Shown one piece after another: positions 28,601-35,443 of a stretch of 64,000 nt of DNA (position 1 is the stretch's first letter; each line of letters opens with the position of its first letter). The DNA lies in the NCBI RefSeq assembly GCF_007846095.1, contig NZ_VOEI01000005.1, forward strand, positions 124,001-188,000. The letters are read 5' to 3'. This DNA comes from Mucilaginibacter achroorhodeus. Its GTDB lineage: Bacteria > Bacteroidota > Bacteroidia > Sphingobacteriales > Sphingobacteriaceae. The notes beneath the pieces are model-generated. The model did no database searches. It was given only the letters and a program-made list of their open reading frames with translations, and was not told where the DNA came from. A program made the position numbers and the translations under genes.

Positions 28601-29646
28601 TTTGTGATAAGATATTTGAGCCATTTTTTAGGATGAAAGAATCGGTCAATGAAGTAGGTACGGGTATAGGGCTTTCGTTATCCCGATCATTGGCGGATTT
28701 GCATAATGGAAAGCTGTTTTTGAACAAACCTTTAAATGGGTTCAATATATTCACACTTACATTGCCTATTCACCAGGAAAAAGAATTTGATCTGCATAAC
28801 AATCAGGATGAGTACGAGCATACATTGATGCCAGGACGGAAAGGAAATTTAGATTTTATGAAACCAACGATTCTAATTGTAGACGACAATCCCGAAATAC
28901 TTGATTTCATTTCAGATGAGCTGAGTGAACAGTACGCTATTGTTACGGCGCTTAATGGTAAAGATGCGCTTGAGATGATCAGTGTAGAAAATATCCAACT
29001 GATCATTAGTGATGTGATGATGCCTGTGATGGATGGTTTTGAATTATGTAAGCTGGTTAAAACCAATTTCGATCATAGTCATATACCTATCATATTGCTT
29101 ACAGCTAAAAATACCCTTCAAAGTAAAATAGAAGGTTTAGAGGTTGGGGCTGATGCCTACATTGAAAAGCCTTTTTCCCCGGCGCATTTGCAAGTGCAGG
29201 TAGCTAATTTGCTCATCAACCGGAATAAGATAAAGGATTATTTTGCCAGCACACCCCAGGCCCTTCTTAAGTCCATGGCTTACTCTGCACCTGATGAAAG
29301 TTTTTTGGATAGGCTGAACTCGGTAATTGTTAACCATCTGCAAGACCCAGAACTGGATGTGGAGCAAGTTGCCAATATTATGAATATGAGCAAACCAACG
29401 CTTTACCGTAAAATAAAAGCTATTTCAAACCTTACTATTAATGAGCTAATAAACATAACCCGTTTAAAGGCCGCTGCCCGCCTGCTGGAAGAAACAGATT
29501 ATAAAATATATGAAGTTGCCACAATGGTTGGTTACAGTTCGCAGTCACACTTAGGGCGTAACTTTCTAAAACAGTTTGGCGCCACCCCCAGCGAATATCA
29601 GCAAGCTAAAAGAGTGGTAGCTAAAAATAATGTCATTAGCAGTTAG
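25642..29646 (+). CDS. Hybrid two-component system (HTCS) regulator of PUL 2
   Basis: 1334 residues, starting at a TTG (25642); there is no in-frame ATG near the N-terminus, and the signal peptide LLLSILLCLSFVGSSSAQ follows at once. The periplasmic part is two seven-bladed-type propellers built of GxIWFGTxDGLxxFD repeats (about 45-650), then a Y_Y_Y domain (GLDRSWTYLKTNRKVYFTQL). One transmembrane helix lies near residue 780. The cytoplasmic order is HisKA (His832 in NVAHEIRTPL), ATPase (GTGIGLSLSR), receiver (Asp1124 in ISDVMMPVMDG) and an AraC-type helix-turn-helix at the end. It senses an oligosaccharide and activates the divergent susC2 operon. It converges with the second GH2, with a gap of 20 nt. 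Confidence 0.94.
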   Translation: MKQLLLSILLCLSFVGSSSAQKHYFKHYQVEQGLSHNTVYCIAQDNRGFIWFGTKDGLNRFDGYAYKTFRHDPRDKKSLSNNIVHALSTDAEGNLWVGTDNGLDKFDFKTEGFEHIYRDSRKSVRKIVQDTHNNCWFVTGEALIRFNKSTGVSTNFLTQKQFEATSIAVNHDDIWVATSRGTLEKFNVSNGTFKSYDLFDHSSAVASNFIEKIYAAGYDKLLVGTANQGVKEFDCLNGSYTDILTYNADHTEIYVRDFFKSSENEYWIATESGVFIYDALSHKFTNLKKNYNDHYSLSDNAVYSLCRDREGGMWAGTYFGGVNYYPKQYSTFNKYYPGADNNSLKGNVVREICKDKFGNFWLGTEDNGLNKLSADKNTWTHYFPGAANGLSNSNIHGLLASGNNLLVGTFERGLNIFDIPTGKVKQIFVAGNGANMLKSNFVIGFCRTSTGIILVATTKGLYQYNTVSNIFKQVDKIPRDNFIYSVAEDHNGLIWIGTVRDGIYVYDPQNDTATKLAYDYPVKDALQSTTVNGIFEDSDSNIWFATEGLGLWKYNPLSKRFKYYSVNTGLPSNYVFKILEDEQKHIWVSTTRGLLSLDLRNDNIKIYTRANGLLSDQFNYNSAFKDDDGTMYFGCVKGLISFNPAEFKLNNFVAPVYITGFQVHKSEISVNGPDSLLKQSIISTNHIRLNHRQSSFSIDFAALSFAAPEMSQYKYIMQGLDRSWTYLKTNRKVYFTQLPPGHYKFVVKAANNNGVWSDRETVISIDIDPPFWASIWAYIIYALVCLAGTFYLLRAYHRRTRERNERFIKQLENDKEKELYNAKIEFFTNVAHEIRTPLTLIKGPMEKVMKKAELLPELHKNLKTMERNTDRLLDLTNQLLDFRKTETSGFSLSFVKCDVNSLLTGIFQRFNHMAEQRNVNYKLKQPSKTLYAYIDAEAFTKIVSNLISNALKYCTSEVEIELLLYKDNDCSFHITVRNNGSLIPYEFCDKIFEPFFRMKESVNEVGTGIGLSLSRSLADLHNGKLFLNKPLNGFNIFTLTLPIHQEKEFDLHNNQDEYEHTLMPGRKGNLDFMKPTILIVDDNPEILDFISDELSEQYAIVTALNGKDALEMISVENIQLIISDVMMPVMDGFELCKLVKTNFDHSHIPIILLTAKNTLQSKIEGLEVGADAYIEKPFSPAHLQVQVANLLINRNKIKDYFASTPQALLKSMAYSAPDESFLDRLNSVIVNHLQDPELDVEQVANIMNMSKPTLYRKIKAISNLTINELINITRLKAAARLLEETDYKIYEVATMVGYSSQSHLGRNFLKQFGATPSEYQQAKRVVAKNNVISS

Positions 29647-29666
29647 ATTACATATCACACCGGCGA

Positions 29667-31499
29667 TCAGTTAGGCACATTGTTTAATTCGGCGCCTGAT
29701 TTAATGACTGATTGATTTATTTCCCTTATGCGTTTGGTGTCCATTTTTTCAACCTTACGGTCATAGGTCAAAACACCGTTTACTTCATGCTCAACATCTG
29801 TGGTTTGTGTGTAAATAGCTACGCTTAACCCTTTATATTTCAGCAGTTGTTCTACACGATTTAGCAGGAAAACATAGCGGTCGGTCAACGCTGATTGAGT
29901 TGGCTCATAGTCATACGCATTGTTTTCCACCGGCCACATATGCTCACGAACAAATAAGCCCACACCACCAAATTCTCCCAGAGATGCTGCGCGTTTCGCA
30001 TCTGGTACCGATGCGCCATATGGCCCAACATAGATATGCGTATCTACGTAATCGCCATTGCCCGGATCGCCGTATGGTTTCTGATAGTCTGGATTATTGT
30101 TAAAGCCTGAGTTGCCGTTCACTAACCTGGATGGGTCGTACTGCTTTGTCCATGCAGTTATATTTTTCACATCAAAAGCACCCCAGTTCTCATTAAAGGG
30201 CACCCAGGTAATGATAGAGGGCGAATTGTAATGTTCATCAATTATGGCTTTCCATTCTTTGCGGAAAACCTTGCGGTTAACCATGGTATCCTCGTTTTGA
30301 TACCATATTGCAGGCATATCCTGCCAAACCAGGAGCCCCAATTTGTCGGCCCAATAATAGAAACGCTGCGGCTCTGTTTTCATATGCTTACGTATGAGAT
30401 TGTAACCTGCTTTTTTGGTAAATTCAATATCAAACTTTAAAGCATCCTCGGTTGGTGCCGTAAGCACGCCATCTGGCCAGTAACCCTGATCAAGCAAGCC
30501 AAGCTGCATCATGAATTTACCATTTATAAACGGGCGTACAATGCCGTTCAACTTAGCCAGTTTAATATCACGCATACCAAAATAACTGCTTACTTCATCA
30601 GCAATACTGCCATCACTGTTGCGCAGTGTTATCTTAAGATCATACAAAAAAGGGTGATCAGGCGACCATAGTTCCGGTTTTTCGATCGGTAGATTAAAGT
30701 AGCTTCCTGCAGCAGCTTTAACTTGAGCTATTTCTTTTGTTCCGTTTAATGCAGTAGCTGTTACACTGCCTGCAGCACCTGAAGTTACAAGCACCTTTAA
30801 ACGTTTGCCATCAACATCGGGTAAGAGCTTAATGGCTTTGATGTGATTATGCGCAACCGGCTCCAGCCAAACGGTTTGCCATATGCCGGAACTGAAAGTG
30901 TAGTCTCCTCTCGGACCGTTTTTGCCGGAAGGCGCTCTACCATCATTAGCGTCATGAGCAGCTACAACGATGACATTTTTCCCTTTCTGTAGGTATGGTG
31001 TGATATTTAAGCTGAAACCGTCGTACCCCCCTGAGTGGGTTCTTGCTTTTTTACCATTTATAAATACGGTAGCGTCGTGGTCTACCGCGCCGAAATTTAA
31101 TATTACATCTTTTCCTTTCCATGCAGCTGGCACCTTAAAAGCACGACGGTACCACATATTTATCTCCTGCTTCTTTTGTATGCCGGATAAGTAGGACTCC
31201 GGGCAATAAGGCACCAAGATGTTTTGCTTAATATCTTTAAATTCCGCGGGCTTTTGCGGGTTGAGTGCATTTGGTACCGACCTGCCGCCCTGATAATCCC
31301 ATTTTCCATTGAGATTCATCCATTCAATCCGTTGCATTTGCGGGCGCGGATATTCATTTAAAGGTACAGCTGCTGTCTTTGCATCGTTTGTCCAGGGTGT
31401 TGGTAATTGTGCTTCCTGCGCAAAAACGTTAAAGGAGTATGAAGTAAAATAGGCAGCTATGGCAAATAATATGATTTTTTTGATTTTCGAGATCATCAT
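29667..31499 (-). CDS. Glycoside hydrolase family 2, second copy in PUL 2
   Basis: 610 residues with signal peptide (about 1-27, ending NVFAQ). The domains mirror the GH2 at 17656: sugar-binding jelly roll (WMNLNGKWDYQGG, VILNFGAVDHDATVFINGKK), Ig-like domain, then TIM barrel with acid/base Glu437 in VPFNENWGAF and nucleophile Glu509 in ASLGEFGGVG. It is exported and acts on beta-linked glycans. It lies beyond the HTCS gene in opposite orientation, so it has its own promoter, but placement makes it part of PUL 2. The two GH2 enzymes are clearly related but diverged, suggesting different linkages or sugars. Confidence 0.92.
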   Translation of the reverse strand: MMISKIKKIILFAIAAYFTSYSFNVFAQEAQLPTPWTNDAKTAAVPLNEYPRPQMQRIEWMNLNGKWDYQGGRSVPNALNPQKPAEFKDIKQNILVPYCPESYLSGIQKKQEINMWYRRAFKVPAAWKGKDVILNFGAVDHDATVFINGKKARTHSGGYDGFSLNITPYLQKGKNVIVVAAHDANDGRAPSGKNGPRGDYTFSSGIWQTVWLEPVAHNHIKAIKLLPDVDGKRLKVLVTSGAAGSVTATALNGTKEIAQVKAAAGSYFNLPIEKPELWSPDHPFLYDLKITLRNSDGSIADEVSSYFGMRDIKLAKLNGIVRPFINGKFMMQLGLLDQGYWPDGVLTAPTEDALKFDIEFTKKAGYNLIRKHMKTEPQRFYYWADKLGLLVWQDMPAIWYQNEDTMVNRKVFRKEWKAIIDEHYNSPSIITWVPFNENWGAFDVKNITAWTKQYDPSRLVNGNSGFNNNPDYQKPYGDPGNGDYVDTHIYVGPYGASVPDAKRAASLGEFGGVGLFVREHMWPVENNAYDYEPTQSALTDRYVFLLNRVEQLLKYKGLSVAIYTQTTDVEHEVNGVLTYDRKVEKMDTKRIREINQSVIKSGAELNNVPN

Positions 31500-32010
31500 A
31501 TAGGCGGTTAGATGGGCAATATACAGCTTTTGTATTATGAGCTAAACAGATGTTAAGGGACCACTCATCTGTGCCGTTGGAAACTTGTTTTCAAAGATGC
31601 GCTGCCACTGTTATCTGATAGAACGCATAAAATCATTCACGTTTGTCAGCAATTACGGGTAACTCCCACTATCCCATGCGTGCAATTAAATGCTGAAACT
31701 TAATGACCAGCAAGCGATCACTAATAATCGCCGACGGCTATTTTGCTTAATTAGGCCGAAAAAAATGGCCAGCTAATAATAAACCAATACATGCTATCAA
31801 CTATTTTAACTGTTAAAATTTGCTGACCGCAGTAATTATCAGTATAAGAATTACTCATCCAAAAATTCGATGTCTTGGGGATTCAATCCAGGCAATCCTT
31901 TACAAGAGCCGCTGCTTTAAATTATGATCGCGTAAAATCACGCATTTTTAAAATATTTCTTGCGTGTTAAAATTTGACTTCTTAGTTTTAGTAAAACCTA
32001 ATACGCCTAC
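31500..32010. other. Non-coding stretch upstream of the peptide secretion locus
   Basis: 511 nt with no credible ORF. It must contain the promoters of the minus-strand GH2 and of the plus-strand locus starting at 32011. A 12-nt direct repeat TGTTAAAATTTG occurs at 31811-31822 and 31965-31976; each contains a TAnnnTTTG sequence, one nucleotide longer than the usual -7 spacing. No RNA gene or perfect hairpin was recognised. Confidence 0.5.
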
Positions 32011-33603
32011 ATGAAATTTAACTCCCGATACAATAACCCAGAGTTTGTTTCTTATGAATTACTAACCGCACTTGGCGCCAAGGTATCAGCAGAGGAAGTA
32101 AATGAAGAACTGGAAATACACCCTGATTATCCTAATTTATTAGCTATAAACGATGTTCTTAATAATTTTGGTGCTGAAGCCGGGGCGTATAGAATACAAC
32201 CTGATGATCTGCCTGAAGTTCCTTGCCCATTTATAGCACACACCACAAAGCCGGGCTATGAGTTTATGCTGGTAAAAAAGGTAGTCGATGGCATGCTTAC
32301 TGTAGTAAGTGACAACCATGGCAGCCATAAAATGAACTTAAAGGAATTTAATGACATTTTTGATGGTGTTGTACTGGTACCTGAACATACCGGTGAAACA
32401 CACAAAACGCAATCTAAAAGCGCATTCCATTTTAACCAGATAAGCGGAAATGTCATTGCGGTGCTAATTTGTGTTCTAATAACAGGAGGCATATTTCTAC
32501 TTGTAAATAATATCAACATCTGGCAGTCAGGCGCTTTGCTTATTGTAAAAACGGCTGGTTTGGCTGTTTCAATTTTGCTATTGGTACAAAGCATCGATAA
32601 AAATAACCCTCTCGTACAAACCTTGTGCGGGGGCGGTGGTAAAACAAATTGTAACGCCATTTTATCGTCGAAGGCGGCTAATGTAGTTAAGGGTTTAAGC
32701 TGGAGTGATGTTGGCTTCTTTTACTTTGCCGGTACCTGGTTAGCGTTGCTATTTTCAGGTAACAACTTAGCTAATCTGCAGTTGCTTGCCGTATTGAATA
32801 TTTTGAGCTTACCTTATACTTTTTACTCTATATACTACCAGGCCAGGGTTGCCAAACAATGGTGCCTGTTTTGCTGCATTACACAAGCTTTGTTGTGGCT
32901 GGAGTTCGGCTCGTTTATAACATTGTTCAATCAGCCTTTTAATATGCCTGCTGCAAGCGGATTTGTCATTATAGCTTTGTGTTTAGCGTTCCCGGTTATT
33001 GGCTGGCTACTGCTTAAGCCGCTACTGCTACAAAACCAGCAGGGAACCATCATCAGAGAGCAGCTTCGAAAGTTTAAATACAACCAGGAAGTTTTTAGCA
33101 ACCTGTTAAAAGAGCAACCAAAATATGCGCTGCCGCATACCGATTGGAGTATTGTTTTAGGCAATGTGGAGGCGGACAACATCATCACAATGGTAAGCAA
33201 TCCATATTGCCCACCCTGTGCTAACACACACAGCGTGCTTGATAAATGGCTTGATAGTAATTTGGGTCTTCAAGTGAGGTTGGTTTTTACTGCCAGTAAT
33301 TACGATGGCGATATAAAAACGCCGGTTACACGACACTTTATGGCGCTTGCCGACCAAAAAGACGAAGCGGCAGTTAAACTTGCACTACATGATTGGTATG
33401 AGCAAAAGCAAAAAGATTATACCTCTTGGGAAAAAGCCCACCCGGTAACACTTAATAAAGACTTGTTTTATAAACTGGAAAAGCAGCGTGCCTGGTGCGA
33501 TATGGCAGATATAAAAGCCACGCCCACCATTTTGGTAAACGGACACCGCTTACCTGATGCTTACCGTATACAGGATATCAAATATCTGCTGGCACAGCAA
33601 TAA
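32011..33603 (+). CDS. C39-like domain / VKOR / thioredoxin fusion (membrane thiol oxidase)
   Basis: 530 residues in three parts. Residues 1-130 resemble a C39 bacteriocin-peptidase domain (YELLTALGAKVSAEEVNEEL, LLAINDVLNNFGAEAGAYRI, PCPFIAHTTKPGYEFMLVKK) but lack the catalytic cysteine near the N-terminus. Next is a membrane VKOR domain of about five helices, with loop cysteines Cys206 and Cys214 and active-site CxxC Cys285/Cys288 (QWCLFCC). The C-terminus is a DsbA-like thioredoxin with Cys400-Pro-Pro-Cys403 and cis-proline ATPTILVNG. VKOR-Trx fusions create disulfides with electrons going to quinone. Gene order (GG-leader peptide next, then C39-ABC exporter) suggests it oxidises the exported peptide; the dead C39 head may bind the leader, as the equivalent domain does in HlyB-type exporters. 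Confidence 0.87.
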   Translation: MKFNSRYNNPEFVSYELLTALGAKVSAEEVNEELEIHPDYPNLLAINDVLNNFGAEAGAYRIQPDDLPEVPCPFIAHTTKPGYEFMLVKKVVDGMLTVVSDNHGSHKMNLKEFNDIFDGVVLVPEHTGETHKTQSKSAFHFNQISGNVIAVLICVLITGGIFLLVNNINIWQSGALLIVKTAGLAVSILLLVQSIDKNNPLVQTLCGGGGKTNCNAILSSKAANVVKGLSWSDVGFFYFAGTWLALLFSGNNLANLQLLAVLNILSLPYTFYSIYYQARVAKQWCLFCCITQALLWLEFGSFITLFNQPFNMPAASGFVIIALCLAFPVIGWLLLKPLLLQNQQGTIIREQLRKFKYNQEVFSNLLKEQPKYALPHTDWSIVLGNVEADNIITMVSNPYCPPCANTHSVLDKWLDSNLGLQVRLVFTASNYDGDIKTPVTRHFMALADQKDEAAVKLALHDWYEQKQKDYTSWEKAHPVTLNKDLFYKLEKQRAWCDMADIKATPTILVNGHRLPDAYRIQDIKYLLAQQ

Positions 33604-33709
33604 AGAAACTTCTCGCGAAAGTAAAGAAGCATGCACTTTTCAATGAATGCAGCCTAAGTTGCCGGGGCGTGGTTTCGGCAAAGATAACTAAATTATAATT
33701 TTTTGTTTT

Positions 33710-33937
33710 ATGTCTAAATTTATGAAACTCTCGAGAGTAGAGATGAAAAATGTTATGGGTGGAGTGGCACAATGTACTTTAACTGTTTCTGGCCCAAACT
33801 ACAGTAATCCGCAAACTATCGCTACGAGCGCAAGTAATTCAAGTGAGGCAAATGATCGCTGTGTGGCTTTAATTATGGATCCTGGTAATGGGGTTTATCA
33901 CTGTGGCTACAGCTGTGGTGGTGGCAATCCGTCATAA
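33710..33937 (+). CDS. Double-glycine leader peptide precursor with four cysteines
   Basis: 75 residues. Residues 1-18 form a GG leader (KLSRVEMKNVMGG), with the hydrophobic and acidic spacing typical of substrates of C39 peptidase exporters and of the GG natural-product precursors of Bacteroidota. Cleavage after Gly18 would give a 57-residue product with Cys22, Cys51, Cys65 and Cys69, and a glycine-rich tail. Four cysteines can form two disulfides, matching the thiol oxidase encoded just upstream. An in-frame ATG at residue 5 (33722) is an alternative start. A perfect hairpin follows 7 nt after the stop. The activity of the product (bacteriocin, signal or other) is unknown; no immunity gene is obvious. 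Confidence 0.85.
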   Translation: MSKFMKLSRVEMKNVMGGVAQCTLTVSGPNYSNPQTIATSASNSSEANDRCVALIMDPGNGVYHCGYSCGGGNPS

Positions 33938-33943
33938 TTTTAA

Positions 33944-33973
33944 AAGGAGAGGGAGTGTAGTTTCCCTCTCCTT
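33944..33973 (+). terminator. Hairpin directly after the peptide gene
   Basis: An 11-nt perfect stem (AAGGAGAGGGA/TCCCTCTCCTT) with an 8-nt loop follows the precursor stop by 6 nt and is followed by AATCTTTTT. It probably terminates most transcripts, giving more precursor mRNA than exporter mRNA. The next gene starts 20 nt later. Confidence 0.75.
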
Positions 33974-33993
33974 AATCTTTTTAACAACTCTAA

Positions 33994-35427
33994 ATGAAAA
34001 GATACTTTTTATTATTCCTTTTACTACAGCTAACAGTAGTATCCGTGTGGAGTAAGCCCGTTAAAACTGCTGCAAACTCCAATTATGTTACCATTCTATT
34101 TAGTTTATCTAAACAAGAAACCATTTCATTTCAATACTATGATAGTTTGTTCAACTTTCATACGCTTGTATTTGATAATGAATCATCTAAAGATAGTGTA
34201 ATAACCAAAAAAATATATTCCGCTCATCCGATTTCTTGGTCATATGGTATTTTAAACGACGATTTAAAAGGCGACTGGAAAATCATGTACTATGTGTTTC
34301 TTGCACAGCCCGGCGACAGCCTATACCTGTCTTATAAAAACAAACCCTTTTTAAACACCAGTCGTTGTAAACCTAACAACATAATTGCTGAAAAACCGGT
34401 ATCTTATTACAGTAATGTAAAGCCGCATGCTGCTAAACCAGGCAATCAATCAAAAAATGATGCCTGGCTTTCTTTTCTTCAATATTTTAATGAAAAATAT
34501 GAAGAAGAACTCAAGGAAATTAGTGCTGATGTTATTTCACGCGGGCTTAATGAAACTAATGATGAAAATCGCCGATTGATCTGTCGGATTCATTATTATA
34601 AAAAGCTTTTTGACTGGTTATGGCAAGGGGACGGAACGTTTTTCCCACCTGCAGCAACTTTATTAGGAAGCCGATTAACTGAAATAAAAGATATCATTAA
34701 CGATAAAAATCTATTTATTACAAACGAATTATTGGATGTCATTGATGGTTATGTCAGGCTGAAGCTTATTAAGCAAAACAAGGATTTTTCAAACGGAATA
34801 AATATTTATAACGCCGCAGCTAACGAAGATCTCGGTAAATATAAATCCGGTTATTTAAATGTGTGTCTTAAAAAAAGTCCTGTAAAAACTGGAGCTGCAT
34901 ATAGCGCTATTTTGCAGGATTATCGGCAGCGCTATGTAAACACAGCCTACATTGGCGCGTTAGACAGCCTCGCACACAACGCCCTTAAATATTTTCCTTT
35001 AAATAACAAGCTACTTTCATCGAATGGAGTAATCATCGACTTTAAAAAAGTGATTGATGAACCTGCACGATATACCTTTATTGATTTTTGGGCGAGTTGG
35101 TGTTTACCTTGCCGGCAGCAATTACCCCTTTTACACAAAATAAAGCAGAAATTAGGCAAATATCCAATAAAATTTATTTCCGTAAACCTGGACGAAAAAC
35201 CGGAGGCCTGGAAAGAAGCGTCTAAAAAAGATGCCCTTTATCTCGCAGAAAACAATTTTTATTTGCTACCTCATCTAAAAAAAGAATTAGTAAGTAAATT
35301 AAAAATGAACTTGATACCAAGATATATCGTGTTGAAAGGCTCCCAAATATTAGCTGCTGATTTTTACCAACCGGTTGAGCCGGCGTTTGAAAAAGAATTA
35401 ATTATGCTTTTAAACTTCAACCATTAA
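33994..35427 (+). CDS. Exported TlpA-like thioredoxin-fold protein of the peptide locus
   Basis: 477 residues with signal peptide (MKRYFLLFLLLQLTVVSVWS). A large N-terminal part (about 25-340) has no motif I recognise; similar leaders occur in Bacteroidota TlpA/AhpC-like proteins. The C-terminal thioredoxin fold has FIDFWASWCLPCRQQLPLL with Cys370 and Cys373, FISVNLDEKPEAW, and the cis-proline segment LIPRYIVLKG. Such proteins reduce or isomerise disulfides outside the cytoplasm. It lies between the peptide hairpin and the exporter (16-nt gap), so it is probably a folding partner for the four-cysteine peptide, complementing the VKOR oxidase. Confidence 0.85.
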   Translation: MKRYFLLFLLLQLTVVSVWSKPVKTAANSNYVTILFSLSKQETISFQYYDSLFNFHTLVFDNESSKDSVITKKIYSAHPISWSYGILNDDLKGDWKIMYYVFLAQPGDSLYLSYKNKPFLNTSRCKPNNIIAEKPVSYYSNVKPHAAKPGNQSKNDAWLSFLQYFNEKYEEELKEISADVISRGLNETNDENRRLICRIHYYKKLFDWLWQGDGTFFPPAATLLGSRLTEIKDIINDKNLFITNELLDVIDGYVRLKLIKQNKDFSNGINIYNAAANEDLGKYKSGYLNVCLKKSPVKTGAAYSAILQDYRQRYVNTAYIGALDSLAHNALKYFPLNNKLLSSNGVIIDFKKVIDEPARYTFIDFWASWCLPCRQQLPLLHKIKQKLGKYPIKFISVNLDEKPEAWKEASKKDALYLAENNFYLLPHLKKELVSKLKMNLIPRYIVLKGSQILAADFYQPVEPAFEKELIMLLNFNH

Positions 35428-35443
35428 TACTTTATCACCAGCT

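Noticed and set aside
32011..32400. Active C39 protease at the N-terminus of the VKOR fusion
   Set aside because: No cysteine occupies the catalytic position near the N-terminus; only the ABC exporter has the full Cys-His-Asp set.
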